Source: Candidatus Competibacteraceae bacterium | Lineage (GTDB): Bacteria; Pseudomonadota; Gammaproteobacteria; Competibacterales; JAHEDQ01 | Direction of reading: 5' to 3' | Assembly (NCBI GenBank): GCA_024641125.1 | Contig: JAHEDQ010000006.1 | Location: 1 to 50,025, forward strand | DNA: 50,025 nucleotides | Made by a program: the position numbers and the translations under genes | The notes under the pieces: model-generated | Seen by the model: only the letters and a program-made list of their open reading frames with translations | What the model was told of the DNA's origin: nothing | Databases searched by the model: none | Shown here: piece by piece, positions 17,723-26,292 of the stretch | Layout: every line of letters begins with the position of its first letter | How positions within the stretch are numbered: the first letter of the stretch is position 1

Positions 17723-19372
17723 TCAGCCCTCCGCCGCCCGGCCTTTTTGCGGAAACAGACCCCGCGGGCGCTTCTGGATAAACAGAATGATGAACACCAG
17801 CACCAGAATCTTGGCCAGGACGGCCCCCGCCCAGGGTTCAAGAAACTTGTTGGCCACCCCCAGAGAAAGACCTGCCACCAAGGTTCCCCAGAGGTTGCCG
17901 ACACCGCCGAAGACCACGACCATGAAGGAATCGATGATGTAGGCCTGGCCCAGGTTGGGGCCGACATTGGTGAGCTGACTCAATGCCACCCCCGCCACAC
18001 CGGCGATGCCCGAGCCCAGACCAAAAGTCAGGGCATCCACCCGGGCGGAGCGAACCCCCATTGCCCGGGCCATGGCCCGATTCTGCGACACGGCCCGAAC
18101 CTGCAGGCCCAGGGAGGTTCGCTTGAGAATCAGGTAGAGGGCGCTAAACACCAGGAAACAGAACAGCAGGATGTACAACCGGTTCAAGGTCAAGGACAGC
18201 ACGCTGTTGATTTCCAGGGAACCGCTCATCCAGTCGGGCGTGGCCACCGATCGGTTCAGCGGAGAGAAAATGCTGCGCACCGCCTGCTGCAGAATCAGGC
18301 TGATGCCGAAAGTGGCCAGCAACGTTTCCAGCGGCCTGCCGTAGAGAAAACGGATCACGCCCCGCTCGATCAGAATGCCCACCAGCCCGGCCACCAGAAA
18401 GGCGGCCGGAATCGAGATAAGCACGGAAAGGCCGACGGCATTGGGCATGAGTTGCTGGATCACATAGGTGGTATATGCCCCGAGCATGATCAGCTCGCCA
18501 TGGGCCATATTGATTACCCCCATGACGCCGAAAGTGATGGCCAGACCGATCGCCGCCAACACCAGTACTGAGCCCAGGCTGAGGCCGAAAAACACGGTTT
18601 CGGCAAGGCCATAGAGCTGAATGCGCAGATCGATTCCGTTCAACACCTCGTTGACGGCCGCGCCAAGTTCCGGGTCGTCGCTGGAAGACTGCAACGCCAC
18701 CAGGCCGTTGCGCACCGCCGGCTGCAGATTTCCGCTGAGGCCCTCCACCGCCGCCAAGCGGAGCGCCGGGTCATCGGCGCTGAGGTTGGCCAGATGGATG
18801 GCGCTGATCATCGCATCGCGCACAGTGGGATCCGATTCAGAAGCCAGGTAGCCCCGCAGTCTTTCGGTGGTTTCGGGGTCGAGGGTGTCCAGCATCTGGT
18901 TGACCGCGACAAGCCGAACTGCAGGGTCGGGATCGGACAGATCGAAGGTGGCGAGCGCAGCGCGGATGCGGGTACGCAGCGCATTGTTGATGCCAATTTT
19001 ACGAAGCTGCCGCTTCTTGATCGGCTCCAGCATCTCGCCGGTGAGGACATCCTCGATCCGCAATTCGGCGCCGCGGGTGTCGACAAATACCAGCAACCCA
19101 TCCGATTTACGTTCGAACAGACGGCCGTTCAGTAAGGCTTCCAACAGGCTGCGGGCGAGGGTATCCCCACTGTTTGCCAAGGCGTCCACGCCCTCGGCTT
19201 TCTGCGCAAAGCGCTTTTGCTTGAGCAGGATCAGGCCCGTCTGCAGATCCGCCTCGGTGGCGCTCGCCGCGGTTGCTTCCGTCATTCCGACCACCGGCAC
19301 ACAGGCCAGAGTCAGCAAAATCGCAAGACCCATCGTCAGCCGTGAAACCAGTAAGGGGAAGACGCGATGCAT
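17723..19372 (-). CDS. urtB: urea ABC transporter permease UrtB with N-terminal repeat domain
   Basis: A 549-residue LivH-type permease. A signal peptide (residues 1-35) and a soluble region of about 200 residues with HEAT-like helical repeats (for example DPAVRLVAVNQMLDTLD and DPALRLAAVEGLSGNL) precede the membrane part, which begins near 255 with VFFGLSLGSVLVLAAIGLAITFG. GVINMAHGELIMLGAYTTYV and VFGGVGNLWGTLVAG are typical of UrtB. The N-terminal domain is normal for proteobacterial UrtB and is probably periplasmic, but its function is not known to me. It lies 86 bp after urtA, behind a hairpin. Confidence 0.95.
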   Translation of the reverse strand: MHRVFPLLVSRLTMGLAILLTLACVPVVGMTEATAASATEADLQTGLILLKQKRFAQKAEGVDALANSGDTLARSLLEALLNGRLFERKSDGLLVFVDTRGAELRIEDVLTGEMLEPIKKRQLRKIGINNALRTRIRAALATFDLSDPDPAVRLVAVNQMLDTLDPETTERLRGYLASESDPTVRDAMISAIHLANLSADDPALRLAAVEGLSGNLQPAVRNGLVALQSSSDDPELGAAVNEVLNGIDLRIQLYGLAETVFFGLSLGSVLVLAAIGLAITFGVMGVINMAHGELIMLGAYTTYVIQQLMPNAVGLSVLISIPAAFLVAGLVGILIERGVIRFLYGRPLETLLATFGISLILQQAVRSIFSPLNRSVATPDWMSGSLEINSVLSLTLNRLYILLFCFLVFSALYLILKRTSLGLQVRAVSQNRAMARAMGVRSARVDALTFGLGSGIAGVAGVALSQLTNVGPNLGQAYIIDSFMVVVFGGVGNLWGTLVAGLSLGVANKFLEPWAGAVLAKILVLVFIILFIQKRPRGLFPQKGRAAEG

Positions 19373-19416
19373 ACTGAGTGTGGATCTGCGGTTGAGGATG
19401 AAACCAAGAAGTCAGT

Positions 19417-19443
19417 GGAGGGCGCCTTCGGACGGCGCCCTCC
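19417..19443 (-). terminator. strong hairpin between urtA and urtB
   Basis: Perfect ten-base arms, GGAGGGCGCC and GGCGCCCTCC, with a seven-base loop, 15 bases past the urtA stop. No T-run follows on the minus strand, so it is more likely a partial terminator or an mRNA 3'-end stabiliser. Either would keep urtA product above permease and ATPase levels, as is usual for binding-protein genes. Confidence 0.6.
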
Positions 19444-19458
19444 TGGTCAAGACTCAGA

Positions 19459-20751
19459 TTACATATTTTGGCCCGAACACTTCCCGGTTTTGACGTTGTA
19501 GTTGCCGCAGGACAGGGGCATCATCCAGTCCGCCATCAGGTCCTTCGATCCGTCCAGATAATCCGACCAGGCATCGCCCACCACCAGGCCCGGGGTTTCC
19601 CACACGGTCTCGAACTGCCCATCGGCCTGAATCTCGCCGATCAGCACCGGCTTGGTGATGTGATGATTGGGCATCATCGTCGCCCAGCCGCCGGTCAGGT
19701 TGGGCACACTCACGCCAATAATGGCGTCCTGCACCGCCGTCGGATCGGTGGTGCCTGCCTTTTCTACAGCTTTGACCCACATGTTGAAGCCGATGAAGTG
19801 GGCTTCCATCGGATCGTTGGTCACCCGGTCTTCGCTTCCGATATAGCCCTGCCAGGCGGTTATGAACTCGTCGTTGATCTCGGAATCGACGCTCATGAAG
19901 TAGTTCCAGGCCGCCAGATGGCCAACCAGCGGCCCGGTGTCCAGACCGGACAGCTCTTCCTCGCCTACAGAGAACGCGACCACCGGAATATCTTCAGCGG
20001 ACACACCCTGGTTGCCCAATTCCTTATAAAACGGAACGTTCGCATCACCGTTGATGGTTGAAACCACCGCGGTCTTCTTGCCCTCGGAACCGAACTTCTT
20101 GATGTCGGCGACGATGCTTTGCCAATCGGAATGGCCGAACGGCGTGTAGTTGATCATGATGTCCTCTTCCGCCACACCCTTGGCTTTGAGGTAAGCCTCA
20201 AGAATCTTGTTCGTCGTACGGGGATATACGTAGTCCGTGCCGGCCAACACCCAGCGCTCGACCCCAATGTCGTTCATCAGGTAGTCGACGGCGGGCACTG
20301 CCTGCTGGTTGGGCGCGGCGCCGGTGTAGAAAACGTTCTTGGAGGACTCTTCCCCCTCGTATTGCACCGGATAGAACAGCAGGCCATTAAGTTCTTCGAA
20401 TACCGGCAGCACCGATTTTCGGGATACGGAGGTCCAGCATCCGAAAACCGCCGCCACTTTGTCCTTTTCCAGCAGATCGCGGGCCTTCTCCGCGAACAGA
20501 GGCCAATCCGAAGCCGGATCCACCACCACCGCTTCAAGCTGCTTGCCCAGCAAGCCACCCTTCTTATTCTGCTCGTCAATGAGCATCAACATGGTGTCCT
20601 TCAGCGTGGTTTCGCTGATGGCCATGGTGCCGGACAGCGAGTGCAGCACCCCCACTTTTATGGTGTCCTGGGCGGCTGCAGTCAGGCTACCGCTCAAGGC
20701 TGCAATGGACAGACAGGCCGCCGCTGCGGTGCTGGAAAATGATCGCTTCAT
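19459..20751 (-). CDS. urtA: urea ABC transporter substrate-binding protein UrtA
   Basis: A 430-residue periplasmic protein of the UrtA/AmiC-like class. A signal peptide (to about residue 27, SLTAAAQ) is followed by DTIKVGVLHSLSGTMAISE. GCWTSVSRKSVLPVFEELNGLLFYPVQYEGEE near 100, IFYTGAAPNQQ-like text and the terminal ...NVKTGKCSGQNM also fit UrtA. GAGGGG precedes the ATG at good spacing. First gene of the urt-ure series; candidate sigma-54 and NtrC sites lie upstream. Confidence 0.96.
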   Translation of the reverse strand: MKRSFSSTAAAACLSIAALSGSLTAAAQDTIKVGVLHSLSGTMAISETTLKDTMLMLIDEQNKKGGLLGKQLEAVVVDPASDWPLFAEKARDLLEKDKVAAVFGCWTSVSRKSVLPVFEELNGLLFYPVQYEGEESSKNVFYTGAAPNQQAVPAVDYLMNDIGVERWVLAGTDYVYPRTTNKILEAYLKAKGVAEEDIMINYTPFGHSDWQSIVADIKKFGSEGKKTAVVSTINGDANVPFYKELGNQGVSAEDIPVVAFSVGEEELSGLDTGPLVGHLAAWNYFMSVDSEINDEFITAWQGYIGSEDRVTNDPMEAHFIGFNMWVKAVEKAGTTDPTAVQDAIIGVSVPNLTGGWATMMPNHHITKPVLIGEIQADGQFETVWETPGLVVGDAWSDYLDGSKDLMADWMMPLSCGNYNVKTGKCSGQNM

Positions 20752-20801
20752 TGTGACCCCTCGCTACTTTCATTATCAAAAGTGTTCGACCGGGGTCGTA
20801 G

Positions 20802-20818
20802 AGCAACGAGGGGGCCAA
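20802..20818 (-). promoter_or_regulatory. candidate sigma-54 promoter of urtA
   Basis: On the minus strand the sequence reads TTGGCCCCCTCGTTGCT, matching the sigma-54 pattern TGGCnC-N5-TTGCW with the GG and GC at the required spacing. Initiation would fall near 20790, leaving a leader of about 40 bases before the urtA ATG. Sigma-54 control of urea uptake is known in other proteobacteria. A chance match is possible. Confidence 0.6.
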
Positions 20819-20961
20819 CTCTCTGGAGGCGGCTCCCGCAGCTTTGCTTAACAAATTGTTTTAATGAATAAATTACCGTCCAAATCCAGCATCAACCTGG
20901 TTCAGCACAGGCCCGGTGTAACCGCTGAACGCACTGTTTTAGCATGCCGCACGCGCACCCA

Positions 20962-20996
20962 TGCGCGGTCTTGGTGCATGGCAATCAATTGGTGCG
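20962..20996. promoter_or_regulatory. two adjacent NtrC-like sites upstream of urtA
   Basis: TGCGCGGTCTTGGTGCA (20962-20978) and GGCAATCAATTGGTGCG (20980-20996) each resemble the NtrC dyad TGCACTAAAATGGTGCA. Both keep a good TTGGTGC half; the other half is weaker. Their centres are 18 bp apart and about 180-200 bp upstream of the expected urtA start site, a workable enhancer position. The second site ends 2 bp from the end of the DUF3179 gene. Confidence 0.4.
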
Positions 20997-20997
20997 A

Positions 20998-21954
20998 TCA
21001 GGATCCGGAACGATACACCTCGCCTTGTGGATGAAACGTGAACCAGGCAAACCAGAATGCAATCACGGTGGGCAGCTCAACCCCCTGTCGGTTCAGCACA
21101 CGGCCGGTCCGCTGCTCCGCGTCGAACTCGACAATGACCGGCTGATCGCCGATCCGGTCCGCCAGGCGGCCTGTACCGCCGGCCAGTTCAACGAACGGAT
21201 AGGCCTTGACCTGCCCGTTGAGCTCAAGGCCGATGACACGCTCCTTGGGGTGATACCGGGGATCGGTGCGGGCGACTGGAAAATACACGTCGCGGCTGGA
21301 CTCGTAACCCCGATAGGGATCGCGGCCATAGTCGCGGACATGCCCAGTATGCTCCGACAGCACCACTGTATCCGGATAACGCCGTTGCCAGTCAGCCCAG
21401 GTGGTATGGCTGGTGACCACGGGATTCAGTTGCTCGCCCTTCAATGTGCCGCTCACGGCGCGCTTGGCGATCTGGGACCAGAGCGACTCGCTCTCCCGGT
21501 CGTACAACAATACATCACTGTTGTAGAGCAACCCGGACACGCCGAAAGTGCGTTCCTCTCCGGCCACCCGGGCATCGAACGCCATCCCGGTACCGCACAG
21601 AGGACAAAAGGTCACAACAATCCGCTGATCGCCAAAGCGGTCATTGACGATCTCGTGCCAATTGAGAATGCCGATCGGGTAGGCCTTGGCGACATCCCCA
21701 ACGGACACACCGAGCACCCGCACTCCAGGCGCGAGTTTGGCCGCCGAGGCCGAGAGAAAACGCGGCTCATCGATGGAGGGTATGCCGTCACGTGGCGGAC
21801 CGCCCTGCCTGATCTCATCCATCGGCACGGTGGCGGCGCTGAGATCGAAACCGTTTTTCACCGGTCCCGCGGAACCCGTGCTGATGGACAAGAGCATGCA
21901 CGCTGACACGAGCGCCAAGGCAAATGGGGAAAAGGAAGCCAGCGCTGCGCCCAT
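20998..21954 (-). CDS. DUF3179-family exported protein
   Basis: A 318-residue protein with an N-terminal hydrophobic signal (ALASFSPFALALVSACML). The DUF3179 pattern includes FLSASAAKLAPGVRVLGV, KAYPIGILNWHEIVND, VTFCPLCGTGMAFDAR (conserved CxxC) and a late KAYPF repeat of the same theme. The function of this family is not established. ATG at 21954 has GAGGGG about nine bases upstream; the open frame to 22092 would reach into the divergent promoter region. The gene points toward urtA, but the 246-bp gap with its own promoter candidate argues against an operon. Confidence 0.8.
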   Translation of the reverse strand: MGAALASFSPFALALVSACMLLSISTGSAGPVKNGFDLSAATVPMDEIRQGGPPRDGIPSIDEPRFLSASAAKLAPGVRVLGVSVGDVAKAYPIGILNWHEIVNDRFGDQRIVVTFCPLCGTGMAFDARVAGEERTFGVSGLLYNSDVLLYDRESESLWSQIAKRAVSGTLKGEQLNPVVTSHTTWADWQRRYPDTVVLSEHTGHVRDYGRDPYRGYESSRDVYFPVARTDPRYHPKERVIGLELNGQVKAYPFVELAGGTGRLADRIGDQPVIVEFDAEQRTGRVLNRQGVELPTVIAFWFAWFTFHPQGEVYRSGS

Positions 21955-22103
21955 TGGGCAAAACCCCTCACAAATGATCTCTCCCTGCGATGATACGAAC
22001 AGCGTGTGGCGGCGGATTCCTGTATCCGTGCCGAATTGGGATAAACTGCGCCTTTCCCGGACCCATCCGGCGGGATGGGGCATGTATACCAAGGAGCCTA
22101 GCC

Positions 22104-22547
22104 ATGCGGATCCACTTTGCCCGACACGAACAAAAGAGCAGAAAAATGGCCATCGGCTACTGGGCCGCCATCATCGTTGGTGGGGTGGCCACCATATCCA
22201 GCCCGGACGGATTCGGCATAGCCCAGCTCGGCCTGGCCGCCGCCTTCGTGATGCTGGCCGGCTACGCCTCTGCCCGTATCAAGGACGATTATGCCGAAGG
22301 TGCATTCGCCGATCAGGAAATCGGCAGCGACGAGTACACCGCGTTGAATACACGACTGCAGATGTACCCGGATTTGCGCGGACCGGTGAACGAGCTGATC
22401 GGTAAGGACAAGAAGGTGAACTACCGTGAAGCCTATGAAATCGAGGATGTGATCAACAGCCATGCCCTGGGCGCGCTGGCCCAGCAGGACGAGGCGGCCA
22501 GAGAGGAATCCCGCGCCGCGCTGTATAAGAGCCTGGGGAGATCTTAG
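22104..22547 (+). CDS. small predicted inner-membrane protein
   Basis: A 147-residue protein with two closely spaced hydrophobic segments (AIGYWAAIIVGGVATI and LGLAAAFVMLAGYASA). A charged cytoplasmic-looking tail follows, with helical text such as NELIGKDKKVNYREAYEIEDV. AAGGAG seven bases before ATG 22104 decides the start over the longer frame from 21990. I do not recognise the family. It is divergent from the DUF3179 gene and 50 bp upstream of the desulfhydrase-like gene on the same strand. Confidence 0.65.
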   Translation: MRIHFARHEQKSRKMAIGYWAAIIVGGVATISSPDGFGIAQLGLAAAFVMLAGYASARIKDDYAEGAFADQEIGSDEYTALNTRLQMYPDLRGPVNELIGKDKKVNYREAYEIEDVINSHALGALAQQDEAAREESRAALYKSLGRS

Positions 22548-22597
22548 GCTACTGCGGCGCCCATGGCGCTTTCACCTGCAACGGAATGGCATAGCGT

Positions 22598-23656
22598 ATG
22601 GACGACCCTTTGGGACGACTGACGACGCTGCCGCGCGTGGCATTGGCGCACACACCGACGCCGCTTGAAGCCATGCCGAATTTATCCGCGCATCTCGCTG
22701 GCGCTGAGCTATTGGTCAAACGGGACGACTGTACCGGCCTGGCCATGGGCGGCAACAAGGTACGGCAGCTCGAATTCTACCTGGGCCAGGCGCGGGCGGA
22801 ACAAGCCGATACGGTGCTGATCACCGGCGCGGTGCAGTCGAATTTTGTCAGGCTCGCGGCCGCGGCAGCCTGCAAAATGGGCATGGCCTGCCATATCCAG
22901 CTCGAGGAGAGGGTGCCTGATACGGATGCGGTGTACCGCAGCTCGGGTAACGTTTTGCTGGACCGCATTCTGGGGGCGACGGTGCACCACTACCCGGAGG
23001 GCGAGGACGAGTCCGGCGCCGACCGCCGCATCCAGGAGATTGCCGCGGACCTGAAACGCCAAGGCCGGCGCCCTTATGTCATTCCTTTGGCACCCGGCCA
23101 CGCCCCCCTTGGCGCACTGGGCTATGTACTTGCAACGCAGGAGTTGCTTACCCAGATTGACCATCTGGGGCTGGACCTGGATCACGTCGTGGTTGCCTCC
23201 GGCAGTGGCCATACCCACGCGGGGCTGCTGTTCGGTCTGAAGGCCCTGGGCCACAGCGCTAAAGTATCCGGGATTTGTGTCCGGCGGGGCTCGGCTGCTC
23301 AACGCATCCGCGTCAGTGGTCACTGCGCGGGCATAGCCGAGCTGCTGGACCTGACTTCGCCGGTGACGGATTCAGACATCAACCTGGATGATGATTTCCT
23401 CGCACCCGGGTATGGCCGGATCAATCACGCAACTCTGGAAGCCATGGAGCTGGCGGCCCGGCTGGAAGGCCTGATCGTGGACCCAACGTACACGGCCAAG
23501 GCCATGGCCGGTTTGATTCATCATGCCCGCCGGCAGGGCGCCGGTTGCCGCATCCTGTTCATCCACACCGGGGGACATCCCGGCGTATTCGGCAGCGAAC
23601 CGAAACTCACCGAATACTTCGCCGAAAACACAGGTCCGGGCGTGCCACCGCGCTGA
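22598..23656 (+). CDS. D-cysteine desulfhydrase / ACC-deaminase-family PLP enzyme
   Basis: A 352-residue fold-type II PLP enzyme. KRDDCTGLAMGGNKVRQLEF carries the PLP lysine at about K54, ITGAVQSNFVR the active-site SN, VASGSGHTHAGL the phosphate loop, and LFIHTGGHPGVF the C-terminal loop. Known relatives release sulfide or sulfite and ammonia from D-cysteine or L-cysteate, or deaminate ACC. The usual SNHxR or SNQxR of well-known members is SNFVR here, so the exact substrate is uncertain. It converges with sohB with only 7 bp between the stops. Confidence 0.8.
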   Translation: MDDPLGRLTTLPRVALAHTPTPLEAMPNLSAHLAGAELLVKRDDCTGLAMGGNKVRQLEFYLGQARAEQADTVLITGAVQSNFVRLAAAAACKMGMACHIQLEERVPDTDAVYRSSGNVLLDRILGATVHHYPEGEDESGADRRIQEIAADLKRQGRRPYVIPLAPGHAPLGALGYVLATQELLTQIDHLGLDLDHVVVASGSGHTHAGLLFGLKALGHSAKVSGICVRRGSAAQRIRVSGHCAGIAELLDLTSPVTDSDINLDDDFLAPGYGRINHATLEAMELAARLEGLIVDPTYTAKAMAGLIHHARRQGAGCRILFIHTGGHPGVFGSEPKLTEYFAENTGPGVPPR

Positions 23657-23663
23657 GACAAAC

Positions 23664-24698
23664 TCAATCCGTATGCCGCATCAGGGGTCCCGGCTGGCGA
23701 TCCGCCGCCTTACCGTCAACCACCGAACGGGCCTGTTCCATCAACCGCGACAACCAGGTTTTTTTTGCTTCGTAGCTGACCTGGTACAGATCGGCCGCGT
23801 CATGGGCGACCATCAAAAAGTCGTCGCTGGTACCGATCTCATCAACCAGCTTCAACTCCAGCGCCCGCGTTCCAAACCAATGCTCGCCGGTGGCGACCCG
23901 ATCCAGGTCCACTTGCGGCCGATGCTGTTTGACAAAAGTTTTGAACAGATCGTGGATGTCCTCGATTTCGGCCTGATACTTCTGCCGACCGGCATCCGTA
24001 TTCTCACCCAGCACCGTTACTGTGCGCTTGAACTCGCCGGCGGTGAACATCTCGTAGTCCACGTCGTGACGTTTGAGTAAGCGATTGAAATTCGGCAACT
24101 GCGACACCACCCCGATGGACCCCACCACGGCAAACGGCGCGCAAACGATGCGGTCGGCCACACAGGCCATCATATAGCCCCCGCTGGCCGCCATCTTGTC
24201 CACCGTCACCGTAAGTGGAATGCCGTCGTTCTTGAGCCGCACCAGCTGAGACGCGGCAAGGCCGTAAGAAGGCACCATACCGCCGGGGCTCTCCAGGCGC
24301 ACCAGCACCTCATCCCCGGGCGCGGCGACAGTCAAAACCGCACTGACCTCTTCGCGCAGCGAGGCCACGGCGCTGGCGCGGATGTCGCCGTGGAAATCCA
24401 GCACGAAGAGTCGACGCCGGTGGGGCGTGCCCTTCTCCGCCAGCTTGTCCTTGGCCTTGCGTGCCCTTTTGGCCTCTTTTGCTGCCTGCTTGACCAGCTT
24501 CTTGGGCAGCATCGCCGCCTTCAGGACGTTCTCAGTCTCGGTGTAACGCCGGTTCAGGTCGCGCACCTTTAGACTGCCCGCGGCAGCGCCTTTGCCCCTG
24601 GCCACCAGCGCCACGATGGCAGCCAGCCCGCACAGCATCACGATGGTAATCGTCATGGTCTTGGCCAAAAACATCCCGTACTCGCTGAAAAACTCCAT
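23664..24698 (-). CDS. sohB: SohB-type inner-membrane serine peptidase
   Basis: A 344-residue S49-family peptidase. One N-terminal membrane segment (TITIVMLCGLAAIVALVA) is followed by a coiled, very basic linker (QAAKEAKRARKAKDKLAEKG) and then the protease core LFVLDFHGDIRAS. The catalytic serine is in KMAASGGYMMACVADRI near residue 178, and the general-base lysine is in AGEFKRTVTVLGENT near 230. SohB is a periplasmic or membrane protease of the signal-peptide-peptidase group, with poorly defined substrates. It forms a leftward pair with the SDR gene 32 bp upstream. Confidence 0.93.
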   Translation of the reverse strand: MEFFSEYGMFLAKTMTITIVMLCGLAAIVALVARGKGAAAGSLKVRDLNRRYTETENVLKAAMLPKKLVKQAAKEAKRARKAKDKLAEKGTPHRRRLFVLDFHGDIRASAVASLREEVSAVLTVAAPGDEVLVRLESPGGMVPSYGLAASQLVRLKNDGIPLTVTVDKMAASGGYMMACVADRIVCAPFAVVGSIGVVSQLPNFNRLLKRHDVDYEMFTAGEFKRTVTVLGENTDAGRQKYQAEIEDIHDLFKTFVKQHRPQVDLDRVATGEHWFGTRALELKLVDEIGTSDDFLMVAHDAADLYQVSYEAKKTWLSRLMEQARSVVDGKAADRQPGPLMRHTD

Positions 24699-24730
24699 CT
24701 GACTTCCGTACCGCCTCGTTGAGTTTATCT

Positions 24731-25555
24731 TCAGTTCCCGGACCCGGCGCCCCGCATTAGGGCCTGGGTCCAGATGCCGGAGCCCGGCAGGTTCTGACCG
24801 CCATCCGCAACCAGCAAAGTGCCGGTAACATACGAGGCCAGGGGCGAAGCGAGGAACACCGCCACCTGGCCCATTTCCTCTACAGTACCGAATCGACCCA
24901 GGGGAATGGCCCGCTCGAGATGCGGCCGCATGTCCTCAGGCACCAGGCGTTTGACGCCCTCGGTGCCGTCGATGGGACCGGGCGCAATGCTGTTGCAACG
25001 GATCCCGTGTGGGCCCCATTCCAGCGCCAGGTCACGCATCATTTGATCGATGCCCGCTTTGGCAGCGCCCACATGGGCCTGGAATGCGTAGGGCATAAAC
25101 GACTGCCCGGCGGAAATGAAAATTGCATTGCCCTGAGTCTGTTTGAGTTGCTCGAATGCCGACCGGGCGGCATTGAAAGCGCCCAGCAGATCGATGTCAA
25201 CGACAGTCTTAAAGCCGTTCGGGCTTAAGTCCTCGGCGCGGCACGGGAAGTTCCCGGCCGCTCCCGCAACCAGGGTGTGGATTGGCCCGAGATCCTGGCC
25301 GGTTTGCTCCATCGCAGCCAGCAGGGCATCGGCGTCGCGCACGTCCAGGACATGACAGCGGACTTCGCCGCCAAGCGCCCTCAACCCCTGGGCAGCATGC
25401 TCGCCTTTCGCCCTGGATCGTCCACAGATGGCAAGGCTCGCCCCCAAAGCGGCAAAGCTCCGCGCAATGCCCAGGTTGATGCCACTGGTGCCGCCGGTGA
25501 CAAAAACCGTCTTGTCACGGAACAGGGTGGCGGGCAGGAGATCGGTGATGCGCAT
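24731..25555 (-). CDS. SDR oxidoreductase, 2,4-dienoyl-CoA-reductase-like
   Basis: A 274-residue Rossmann protein. TVFVTGGTSGINLGIA binds the cofactor, followed by LVAGAAGNF (NNAG position), FISAGQSFMPYAFQAHVGAAKAG and IAPGPIDGTEG. The classical YxxxK tyrosine is replaced: the lysine remains in HVGAAKAG, but His stands at the Tyr position. That layout is seen in the DECR2 type of 2,4-dienoyl-CoA reductases, which reduce dienoyl-CoA with NADPH during unsaturated fatty-acid breakdown. Assignment to that reaction is by motif only. It is possibly co-transcribed with sohB. Confidence 0.8.
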   Translation of the reverse strand: MRITDLLPATLFRDKTVFVTGGTSGINLGIARSFAALGASLAICGRSRAKGEHAAQGLRALGGEVRCHVLDVRDADALLAAMEQTGQDLGPIHTLVAGAAGNFPCRAEDLSPNGFKTVVDIDLLGAFNAARSAFEQLKQTQGNAIFISAGQSFMPYAFQAHVGAAKAGIDQMMRDLALEWGPHGIRCNSIAPGPIDGTEGVKRLVPEDMRPHLERAIPLGRFGTVEEMGQVAVFLASPLASYVTGTLLVADGGQNLPGSGIWTQALMRGAGSGN

Positions 25556-25661
25556 TTCGCCCCCGAGGTGGTATCTGCGGAACAGACGCCACTATACCGG
25601 CCGGTGACGACATCGCGACCGGGCGGTGAGCGGATACGCTTGAATACTGTAACGGTTCCGC

Positions 25662-26204
25662 TCAGGCGGCGTTGGCATGATCCGGGCGGGACGAGACGAA
25701 GTCCAACTCGGTGCCGGCCACCTGATTGAAATTGGTGGTGAACTGATAGAGCCCGACGGTGACTGTGATTTCAACGATTTGCGTCTCGTCGAAACCGTGC
25801 ACTCGCAGCGACCCCGGGTCGATCCGACCCCAATGTTCCAGCAGGTCCTGGACGAAACCGAGTACCGCCGCGGTTTCCAGATCATCAGACCGACCGGATA
25901 GACCGTCCTAAAGTTCGTCCTCGGCGAGCCCAATATGCTCGGCCAGTTCGCCATGGGCGGCAATGCAATAGTCGCAGTCCATGAACACCGCCACGGTCAG
26001 TGCGATTTGTTCCCGCAGGATGACCGACAGCCGAGTCTGCGCCACGGCATCGCTGTAACCGAAGAACGCCTGCAGTGCCGCGGGCGAGTGCGCCAGGGTG
26101 TGGACAAAATTCGGTACCCGCCCCAGTTTCCGTTCAATGCCGTCCAGCAGCGTTTGTGTATCTGCAGCGATTTCGCCAGCGGTGGCGGGCTGAATGCGGG
26201 GCAT
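25662..26204 (-). pseudogene. carboxymuconolactone-decarboxylase-like gene broken by an in-frame TAG
   Basis: AhpD/CMD-family peroxidase-related protein. The 5' part (98 residues from ATG 26204) has LGRVPNFVHTLAHSPAALQAF and the redox CxxC in MDCDYCIAAHGELAEHIG. It stops at a TAG at 25908-25910 just after AEDEL. Reading on in the same frame gives 81 further codons that are plainly the family's C-terminal half (HWGRIDPGSLRVHGFDETQ, VEITVTVGLYQFTTNFNQVAGTE) to a TGA at 25664-25662. The whole would be 180 residues, normal for the family, so a single-base nonsense change is the simplest explanation. A truncated product keeping the CxxC, or a sequencing error, are alternatives. Confidence 0.85.
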
Positions 26205-26292
26205 GGGGCGTACTCAGATTGCTGTATGCCTTCAGTACAAGGCGATAACCGATTTCACGCAAGTGTAGGGCACGGGTCCGAACATTCCCGCG

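Noticed and set aside
17408-18571. A 387-codon plus-strand frame opposite urtC and urtB
   Set aside because: Composed mainly of Gln, His, Asp and Gly; it is the complement of membrane-protein codons.
17723-19372. UrtB N-terminal repeat region as a gene fusion
   Set aside because: An N-terminal soluble domain of this length is normal for proteobacterial UrtB, so it is not a new fusion.
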